From Diphasiastrum complanatum (taxonomy: Eukaryota > Streptophyta > Lycopodiopsida > Lycopodiales > Lycopodiaceae): 64,000 nt of DNA. Numbering within the stretch: the first letter of the stretch is position 1; each line of letters starts with the position of its first letter. The notes beneath the pieces are model-generated. The model was not told the DNA's origin. It saw only the letters and a program-made list of their open reading frames with translations, and made no database searches. Positions 22,180 to 64,000 of the stretch are shown here, piece by piece. The stretch spans positions 58,674,865-58,738,864 of the forward strand of contig CM055095.1 of assembly GCA_029204225.1 (NCBI GenBank), read 5' to 3'. A program made the position numbers and the translations under genes.

Positions 22180-23780
22180 GAGTGTCTTCATTGGAAAAAT
22201 TGGAACGTTGATGATAAAATTTACGATGGCGATCATGAAGTTATAGCATTACTTTGTGCAAGCAAGAAGTAAAAAAAATATGCTCCTTGTCGAGAGTTTG
22301 TTGCAATGGCGGCACAATTGGTTCTCTTGGCCTAGCCCATTGGATCTTGTCCACGTCACAAATTTTACAGCTTAAGATTCTTCAATGCTAAATTTTGAAC
22401 ACGTGGCAAAATCTGAACGCTATGGATAAGATCCATCAGTGTCAACTTGAAGATCACAGGGTGTTATTATTATGTGCAAGCAAGAAATAGGAAAAATATT
22501 GGTTCATCGTCGGGGAGATCGATGGCATTCCTCATGGAGCTTAATGGAACTGCAATTTTCTCGCTACTCACTTGGATTGTAGCCACGTGGGATATTTGTC
22601 ACTTGGCATGTTTTAAATGGTGGATTAAAACCATGTGGCAAAATTGAAACACTGACGACAAGATCTGATGTTGGTAAGTGTAAAAACCTAGTGTTTTAGT
22701 AAGATACCAGAATAAATTATAATATGCAAGCAAGAAATGTACAAACCAATGTTGGGTGGGTATATAGGGTCGCGACTGGTATCAATAATGAGTATCAACA
22801 TGGTATCAAAAAACCTACTCGACTGGTATATGAATTCTAATACCAGGGTCTAGAACCGGACACCTAGTATTAACTATCTTACGATTCATATTGATACCCA
22901 AGTTTGTGAGATTTTGTGATTTTTTGCCATGGTATCAATAGTAGTATTATTTTCAGTAATTTATTTTAATATTTCAGATTTTTTATATCTTAAACACACG
23001 TGGGAACAGGCTCCACACATGTCTAATGATGATATGTACTACTCATAATGGTATTTACAAGATTTGATCAAGTTAGCTTTTGCCAATTTTAACAACAACG
23101 ACATGTCTTCAAGATAAGTAGCAATAGATTACCTGCTTGGACCAGCCAATAGCATCCTAGGCCAACCCAAAAAGGTTCCACTCACTATCAGATCTTTATG
23201 AAGAATAGCAACTTAGGTCCTACATACAAGGCTTGATAATACTATAACACAAAAAACATATTTTTAGCAATTCGTACAAGTTCATACCCGGGTTGATAAC
23301 CGGTTGGTATCACCCTTGTGATACCAGTCCGGTTTATACTAATCTACAACTCCTTATATTAATACCCAACTCGTATTAATTTTTTTAAAAAGCTGCAATA
23401 CCATGATCCCCAAGCTGGTATCAATAATGTTGATACCCACCCAACATTGGTACATAAGCCACATGGCATTTTTGCCAATTGGTGTGTTCTGAACAGTGGA
23501 TTCAGAGACACGTGGCAGAATCTAGATGCTAATAGTAAGATCTAGCAGTGGCAAAATAAAATGGCCACATGCCATAAGTTATGAGTCTAGATTATTATTA
23601 ATATTTGAGAGCAAGAAGAAATGGATATACTCTCCCCCGTCTAGATTTGGCCACGTGGAAATATCGTCACGTGGCGTGCTGTGAACGAATTACGTGGCCG
23701 AATCTGGACGATAGACTCGGGATCTGACGGTGGCGAGATAAAACGGCCGCCTGCCGGAGGAATCGTCCGACGACGATAGT
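22180..23780. repeat. Diverged tandem repeats of about 270 bp, rich in CACGTG cores
   Basis: Each unit carries (C/A)CA(C/T)GTGGCAAAATCT(G)A, GATAAGATC(C/T)(A/G) and GCAAGAA(G/A) words. CACGTG cores or one-base variants occur near 22412, 22581, 22637, 23513, 23650, 23668 and 23690. One unit is split by the element at 22745-23451. The right-most unit (23640-23780) is GC-rich and lies about 2 kb upstream of the Kir-like gene. No protein is encoded. Confidence 0.55.
22745..23451. mobile_element. Non-autonomous element with 19-bp terminal inverted repeats
   Basis: The left end ACCAATGTTGGGTGGGTAT is the exact reverse complement of the right end at 23433-23451. Sub-terminal GGTATCAATAAT-type words are also inverted between the two halves. 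No transposase frame is present, so it is a MITE-like element of about 707 bp. Flanks (TACAA and ACATA) give no clear target duplication, so the superfamily is not assigned. Confidence 0.75.
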
Positions 23781-23784
23781 TTAT

Positions 23785-25080
23785 TATGGACGAGCATGAA
23801 GAAATGAAAAAATAATGCTCGCGTCGTCGGCGTCGTGGGGAAGCTCGTGGCTATGGCGTTTCTGGCGCCACAGTATGCAGCTCCTCTTGCGCCTCGTCGT
23901 CCTGGCTGCTGGTTCTGCTGCCGCAGCCTGGGCCCCAGTTCTCGCTCCTCGTTGCATCATCACGACCTTGCCATTTTGCTGGCCATTTCGTCGCTCCTGT
24001 TTCTTAATTTGAACCTGGATCGCAACTTTTGTCATGAATCTTGGTGTTGCAATTCTTGTCATGAAGCAGCTGACCTCCGGAATCATGTCGTTGCGCGTAA
24101 GCGGCGAAGAATACAGCAGCATCTGCAGGATCTAGGTCTTTCCAGATGCTTAGACGGCGCCTTTATTTGGTGGATTTGCTTAGACGGCGCTGTATTCAAG
24201 GACTAGCAGAGATCAATGCAAGGATTGGCAAAGATCAAGGCAAGGATTGGTAAAGATCGATGCAGGGTTTAGCAGAGATTAATGTCAGCCATCTATAGCG
24301 GCGGGTTTAAGACACATGTAAGAGCTTCTATTCTTCACTTCTGTTGAAATGCTGTAGCAATAGGCTGCCAATAGGCGTGTGAGTGATGCATTTGCGTCTT
24401 TTCCTGGAAGATCTTCGGTGCGCGTTACAGGCGCCTTTGTGGTTTTTCCTGGTGTACCCAAGAGTCAGCAGGATCTCCGTTTTTTTAGATGCCTATAGTT
24501 AATTTCTCTTGCTGTCACTTCGCAGCCTGTTATCCCGATATTTGCTCTTGTATGCTGTTGATTTGAGGGGAACTCCTCACCTCAACCTGAGAAAAGGAGT
24601 GCTCACCCAGTTAGTGAGGTATTATATACTATCCTGATGTTGATACTTACTGATTGATGTTGTGTTATCAATTATCTCGTGATCCATCACGGTAGTGCGT
24701 TCTTTTGATCAAATTAGTGGTACATTTTAGTATCCATGTTATAACTTACTAATTGATGATGTGTGATCAATTATATCTTGATCCATCACCGTAGTACGTT
24801 ATCCTGATCAGTCAGTGGCACAATATATTATCTCGATGTTGAATCGTTACAAATGAGCACTTTTATATTCAGTATTGATTGGCAGCGTCATTTTCAAAGA
24901 ATTACTACATTTTCAGATATCTGTGTTACTTCAGCGTAGGGCGCTGTGACTGTCAAAGACTCGTTATGAGCCAGTATTAGCTCTCTATTAAGTTTTCTCT
25001 CGTTACTCGTTGCAGCGACAGTTTTGCCCTTTTTTCAAACCCTGATGTGAAACCTACGTAGATTGTTAAATATCATCACA

Positions 25081-25127
<47 letters not shown>

Positions 25128-25576
25128 GTGAGTGAGTGAGTTAAAGTCTACGATCACAACCAGGTGCTTAGTAGCAAACCCTCTTATAGTGAGTGAAAAA
25201 TGGGTACATTTATTTTAGCTCGTCCAGTTTTATTGATGACTTGTCTGAGAACATGCCCTTTTGCAGGTGCTGCAAAAGTTTTGCAAAGTGGGCGAGGAGT
25301 CAACCTTTGTCCGTCAGTGACTTCAATCCGCACACAACATCTGAAGTAAAAACAGGCTAAACTCTGATAATACATTCTATGTCAGGCATATTGTCCATCT
25401 ACATCCACGGGCGTGAAGCACTCCTTTTATGCTTAGAGCAACATGTAAGGCTTTAAAGCTTTCATGTTGACTGGATGCTTTTCTGTGTCAAATATTCTCA
25501 GGTCTGTCCATTTGTACAGAAATTTCATTATGTAGTTTCCAAAAGCCAGCTGTCAAGTTCTTTTTGTTTGTGTCAG
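23785..25576. other. Region upstream of the Kir-like gene
   Basis: 23785-24210 is GC-rich and open in several frames, but no splice-linked product could be assembled; it might hold the promoter or a 5' non-coding exon. 24629-24850 holds two copies of a 102-bp tandem unit (GATCCATCACGGTAGTGCG-like). 25083-25140 is (GA)n followed by (GAGT)n. TTTTGCAG at 25259-25266 followed by an open segment to about 25350 could be another 5' exon. Confidence 0.3.
25083..25140. repeat. (GA)n(GAGT)n microsatellite
   Basis: About 21 GA units followed by GAGT repeats, about 600 bp before the first assigned coding exon. Confidence 0.95.
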
Positions 25577-25748
25577 GAAAAGAACCTGGAAAAGGGAAAA
25601 TCTTGGGATTAAATTCCCCTCAGCATGCTCAATAGAGGAAACAGGCCTTGATTCTCCTTCTTATGGGGAATGTTTTTCGCTGTTGTCATCTCAAAGGTCG
25701 CATGGAAGCTGGTGCAAAGTTCCTGCACTTCATATTTTAGCACAAAAA

Positions 25749-59643
<33,895 letters not shown>

Positions 59644-60360
59644 TTTTCATTCTGATATTTGGAGGTTGATTTTCTATCCTTGAGTATTGTTCCTTTTAGC
59701 TCCATCATCCTAGTGCCATGATTGTTGATCCTAGTGGTTGTTTCCATTGTGTATCAAGTGCTGTTTAGGTCTCTTGTCCACTTGTATTGGAGAGAAGATG
59801 ATATTTCTTCCCTTGAGAACTTACTCAAGCTCATCTAATTCATATTTTGATGCACCCAATTTTTCTTATTCATTACTACTTAGAACTTATATGCAAAGCT
59901 CTGAGATAGGCGAAAGTAATCTAGTTATTACCCGAATGCTGCCTCAGGATATATGAAGGAATACTTAAAAAGTAGAAAGTATTTGAGGTGCGGTTTTGAG
60001 GACTATATGAGCTATAAATGCTAGTTAGTTGCAGATAACTAGATCAGCTATAAATGCATGCTGAATTGCATTAAGTTAAGAATCAATCATCATGTAAACA
60101 TTTGTAGAACATAGTATTGGACAACGAACTGAAAACTGTAGATCAATCTGCTGCCAAGATCTTATTAGAATCATCAATAAGCTCAAAATGAGTTTAATGG
60201 AAGTTCCTCCAAAGGATGGCTGCTACTAGAGTCTTCTACAAAGAACTCTCAAGTCTCCAAGCAATGAATTGCTGAAGCTGATGAGCCCCTTCAGGGTTAT
60301 GCAAAGCTCTAAAATGTTCACAACAGAGCTAGTGAAGCAAGTACTTCAAAAGTACAAGAA
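59644..60360. other. 3' flank of the Kir-like gene, no recognised feature
   Basis: Probably 3' UTR and intergenic DNA. I see no further exon or repeat with confidence. Confidence 0.4.
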
Positions 60361-60369
60361 ATATTTTAA

Positions 60370-60810
60370 CTGATTTCTATGATTGTGAAATGGAAATACC
60401 TCTCTGCACTGATGTTCATGCAATTGTCAATCTCCTCCCCAATCTTGTCCAGAAACTTATACAGGAGACCCATAGTGGAGCTCTCCATGTCAGTAAGGTG
60501 CAGGATGCTGCACATAGGCGGCAGCCCCATGACAATGCATTGTGCATCATCCCAAAATTGGGCCCTTAAAATTCTCTGCTCAAATTTTTTGGATTTGGCC
60601 TAGTGGTTAGAAACCACCATTTGTGCTATGCACTCTCAATAGCGGTTTCAAGACAAGGAAGATAAAACACAAATCTGGTGGGGGCTGGTTTTGGCAGCCC
60701 TGGCTTAGAGTGGTCCCTGAACATGCTAAGGACTGTCGGTGTCTGGGTGAAAAACCTTACCAAGAACCGTGCAGTCGACACAGCCTCGCTGCCCGGACAG
60801 ATGTCAGTAG
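60370..60810 (-). pseudogene. hAT-type transposase fragment
   Basis: The minus strand gives TVLSMFRDHSKPGLPKPAPT then RFVFYLPCLETAIES. A few stops later it gives FEQRILRAQFWDDAQCIVMG, LPPMCSILHLTDMESSTMGL and YKFLDKIGEEID. The LLKPGxTRFA and FW...I...P(I)..VLR..D blocks are characteristic of plant hAT/DUF659 transposases (RNase H-like fold). Stops are present and both ends are missing. Confidence 0.6.
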
Positions 60811-61009
60811 CAGAAAGCTCAAACCGACAAAGGCCTTTTATAGGCTGATTTTTTATCTCAAATAATTGGCTAACAGTCTAGTTGGCCCTCTAAAGAGGTA
60901 GGGACAAGTTAGTTGAAATTTTGGTGAAGGATAGTGTATTCATCTCACTATGCTACTAAGGGCATTCGCTAGACACCCTAATATAAGCAATCTCGTAGTT
61001 GAACTCTTG

Positions 61010-61560
61010 CATCAGTTCATATCTCCTAGCCTTCATATTTCAGAAACTCACACTTAGTGTCCTTTGCATAGAGCTTCTCCTGTCTTTATATCCTTAAAGG
61101 CAATCCTAGTATAAGAGGATTCTCGTTTGCTCTTCTAGTGTTTCACTATCGGTGAGGATTTTATCTAGTAACACTATCACAAACCTTCCCAGATATGCAT
61201 GAAATAAATCGCTCATCATTTGCTAGAAAGTTGATGGAGCCTTAATCAAACCAAATGGTAAAGCCCAAAAAATTGTATTGGCCATACCTAGTCTTGAAAC
61301 TGGTCATGGAAAAATCTTTAACTTCAATCTGGATCTCTTGACAGCCTGTCTGTAGACCAATTTTTGTGAAGTATTTAGCTCCTTGCAGTCGCTCTATTAT
61401 ATCATCTGTTTTGGGTAATTGCTTTCTATTTATGTTCCACCTATTTAGACCTGTGTAATTTAAGCAAATGCATACACCTTCATCCTTTCCACTTCATAAA
61501 AGAATAGGTGTTCCTCAGAATGATTCACTTAGTCTAATGTGTCCCATCCTTATGGACTCC
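61010..61560 (-). pseudogene. Gypsy reverse transcriptase fragment
   Basis: Minus-strand reading shows WALPFGLIKAPSTF then QMMSDLFHAYLGRFVIVLLD and KILTDSE, the PFGL(T/C)NAP and FLDD(I/L)L(V/I)YS blocks of gypsy RT. An upstream segment of the same domain lies in other frames (61440-61300). Several stops are present. Confidence 0.7.
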
Positions 61561-61805
61561 ACTATTTGGCTGGCTAATTAACTATCTGACTGCCAAGCAT
61601 GAACTCTATCCTATGGTATGCTTCCTTTTGCAGAGGACGATTATGGTTAGTTCTGTTGGCCAGCCATACCGTCTTCAAATTCATTTATTTAGGTGTGTAA
61701 CATTTGTTGCTGTTTACATTATATATACCTCCTTAGAAAAGAATCTAAACTTCAGTAGAAATCATAAACTTCAAATTTTAGAGTTCTTAAATTGTGTGTT
61801 ACAAG

Positions 61806-62034
61806 CTTGGTTGCCCGTTCCGGAACGGAACGCATTCTGGAATGCGTTCCGTTCCAGAATGCGTTCCGTTCCAGAACGATGCCCTCAAAAAAAAAAACCT
61901 TTTTTTACAAAGGATTTAATTCATATAAATAATTAAAATAATTAAATTTATATGAATATCGTTCCGACCAGGAATGTTCCGGAACGTACGGAACGGAACA
62001 TTCCGACCCATTTTGGTCGGAACGGGCTTCTCAG
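61806..62034. mobile_element. hAT-like MITE, copy 2 (229 bp), 8-bp target duplication
   Basis: The ends CTTGGTTGCCCGTTCCGG and (reverse complement) CTGAGAAGCCCGTTCCGACC match copy 1. GTTACAAG flanks both sides (61798-61805 and 62035-62042). The left arm has tandem GGAACGGAACGCATTCTGGA-type repeats. The interior is shorter than copy 1 by about 500 bp, so they share ends but not the middle. Confidence 0.85.
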
Positions 62035-62834
62035 GTTACAAGAATCCACAACATCCAAATTTTTATGACCTTGTATACATGGCTGGGTTGGAATGTCTTT
62101 CTCCTCTAAGATGACACTTTCGTATTGATATGAAAAATATTCACGGCATGGTTTTTTAAGTCCTTGCCTAAAGAACAGATATAGTGTATAGAGTATACTA
62201 TAAAACCATTTGTATTGTTAATTACGTCAGTCCTATCCAAAATTGTAACATTGGAATCTATTGGCTTATCATAGTCCTGCATCTGAATCTCTAGTTTGGG
62301 AGCTATCCTGTCCCAAACTTTGGTATTTGCCCCTTTGTCAATTTCACCATAGACCTGCAATTACTGGCCTCTGTGGAAACTTGCAACTTCTGAAACAATT
62401 GAGCATTCACAAAATCATGTTAGGATTAATTATCGAAATGTATGTTCACCATTTCCCCAAGATTTTTCTGTTAACGGAAAATAAGGCATTAGGACCAAAA
62501 ACAGTAGTACTAAAATGACACATACATTCACTACCTCCAATACAGATTTCAATTTAAGAAATCTTGTGATTCAAGGGCAATTCAACCAACTGCACACAGA
62601 AAGTAATACCAGGTTGCTTTCTGCATTGACAAAATTCGGCTGTGCCTTAGCTTTTGGCAATGTTAAAACAGATTGTCTTTTTCAGCCTTTGAATAAGACT
62701 CTTCGACTCTCTCATTTACTACTTTCTCTCTCCTTGAGGGCGCCTAACCCTCTCCCTCTTCTTCTTCTTCTTCTTCTTGTTGTTGTATATGGAGATTGAA
62801 TGTTAGAAGGATCTTGGCACTTTGATTTCCTACA

Positions 62835-62846
62835 TGGTATCAGAGC
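62835..62846 (+). promoter_or_regulatory. Copia-I primer-binding site
   Basis: TGGTATCAGAGC, complementary to initiator methionine tRNA, directly after the LTR end ACA. Confidence 0.85.
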
Positions 62847-63675
62847 CGTGGATCTTCTATGCTTGATTTAGGGCGCCCTACCAAAAGAGATCATCTTCAC
62901 TTATGGATCACAAAAATTCAGCACCTTTGCTGATTTTTTGGAGTGAAGATTCGTTCAATTTTGACTCTTTCCCGTTTTGCAGGAGGGCGCCACACATATA
63001 AGGAGATAATGGGATTTTGGATGCCCAAAAATCAGTTGGTTGTTTGCTGATTTTTCAGGTTGGAGGAAGGTGCCATGAATTATCTTCTTTGGGGCTGCTT
63101 TGAGGTCGCCCACATCCGTGTAGGTTTATCCTACTTCCGTTGGTCCGCTGCTGCCCTATTTTTCAGATTTGCTCCTTTGCAGGAGGGCGCCCATCTACAA
63201 GCAATTTTTATCTTCTGATTTGGCTGAGAAATCAGCCCTTGCTAATTTTACAAAGTGAAGATCCGCTTCTTTTTGCTTGTTTCCACGTGTGGAAGAAGGC
63301 GCTAATTTTTTGTGATGATCCGATCACATTCCGAGGCTGAAAATTGGACAGCATACTACCATTTGTAGGGTGTTTGCAACAGCCCTATCCGTTTGTGTAT
63401 TGTTCACACTTTTTGGCAAGAAAGAAGGGTTCCGGAAAAAGCTTTGTTGGAGGCTAACCTAATTCTTTGCTTGCTGGTTTTTTGAGTTTGTAATGCAATT
63501 TCAGGCTGACATTTTCAGCACACAAGGCTTGTAGGAGGGCAGGTTCCTACATCCATCTAATGTGTGGTTTTGACACATTCCGATGCTGATTTTTCAGATT
63601 TGATACTTGCTGGTTTTTGTGTCTTTTAGGGCATGTTTAGGGTTTGAAAAAGTTTATCTTCTTGGCTAGTTCTTA

Positions 63676-64000
63676 TGGCAAGAGATTTGGGAGCAATTTG
63701 TACTTGTTCGGACAATTTGGATGACATCAACTATTTTTCATGGAGGTGCAAGTTGAGGTTTGGCATCGACGTGATGATCAAGATTTTATCGGTAACAAGA
63801 ACTATCTTATATCATTTGAGATTTTGCAAGACCTCTAAAAGTGCTTGGGAAACACTTTTAAAGGTATACCGAATAAAAGATTCATCATCATGTTTTCTCC
63901 TCTCTACTTCATCCTCTTTTAAGGTAGAAGAGCAAAGGCATGCAAAGTTTGATCATTGTCTTTCTACAAGTACAAGTTTGCATCGGAATGTTGGTATAGT
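63676..64000 (+). CDS. Copia-I gag, partial (N-terminus, frame with possible stops)
   Basis: ATG at 63676 opens MARDLGAICTCSDNLDDINY then FSWRCKLRFGIDVMIKILS and KTSKSAWETLLKVYRIKDSS, the W...M and (K)xAW(D/E)xL blocks of a copia gag N-terminal domain. The frame is open to at least about 63990 and is cut by the window end. The 840-bp leader before it is free of other domains. Confidence 0.5.

Larger units (their letters stand above)
62418..64000 (+). mobile_element. Copia-I: 5' end of a copia element, running off the window
   Basis: A putative LTR 62418-62834 (TGTTAGGATT...TTTCCTACA) is followed at once by the primer site TGGTATCAGAGC. A long untranslated leader with repeated GAGGGCGCC(C/A) words and then gag follow. 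The LTR includes a CT/TTC-rich stretch (62704-62780), as in the transcribed part of copia LTRs. Confidence 0.7.

Noticed and set aside
23784-24206. GC-rich overlapping ORFs on both strands upstream of the Kir-like gene
   Set aside because: No recognisable domain, several frames equally open, and no splice junction links them to exon 1; kept only as possible promoter or 5' exon region.
25267-25350. Possible upstream coding exon after TTTTGCAG
   Set aside because: The acceptor is good and a frame is open, but its donor phase does not fit the acceptor at 25577 convincingly, so I did not add it to the gene model.
60379-60865. Plus-strand ORFs in 60.4-60.9 kb
   Set aside because: They are antisense shadows of the hAT transposase fragment on the minus strand.

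Overview
This is nuclear DNA from a large, retrotransposon-rich plant genome. It has plant-type introns, Ty1/copia and Ty3/gypsy elements primed by plant tRNA-type sites, plant LINEs, long (CT)n tracts and a plant-style F-box gene. Gene density is very low and introns are swollen by nested elements. A fern or another non-angiosperm land plant fits best, but the sequence does not prove it.

Layout. 1-7 kb: tandem repeats, microsatellites and a duplicated 195-bp block, with no convincing gene. 7.6-20.5 kb: a nested retrotransposon block. Copia-A (minus) carries a plus-strand insertion and itself sits in the reverse transcriptase of copia-B (minus). Copia-B is also broken by a Ty3/gypsy element (plus) that starts in its protease region. 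20.5-25.6 kb: tandem repeats, including an array rich in CACGTG cores interrupted by a terminal-inverted-repeat element.

25.7-59.6 kb: the one substantial host gene. I assembled it by eye from seven exons with GT/AG boundaries and matching phases. It encodes a predicted 667-residue protein: a 360-residue low-complexity N-terminus followed by a complete inward-rectifier potassium channel (Kir/KirBac) core of slide helix, TM1, pore helix, filter, TM2 and the Ig-like cytoplasmic domain. The selectivity filter reads TFGGS where Kir channels have TIGYG or TVGYG. Its introns hold most of the remaining features: LINEs in intron 1, a copia element, solo LTR and decayed gypsy pieces in intron 2, LINE and copia pieces in introns 3 and 5, and an antisense intronless F-box gene plus a decayed gypsy and a hAT-like MITE in intron 6.

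59.6-64 kb: fragments of a hAT transposase and a gypsy reverse transcriptase, a second copy of the MITE, and the 5' end of another copia element that runs off the window.

The two strongest observations are (1) the Kir-like gene with a degenerate filter and (2) a LINE family whose copies begin and end in (CT)n on the sense strand, arranged head to tail, as expected of a microsatellite-targeted non-LTR retrotransposon.
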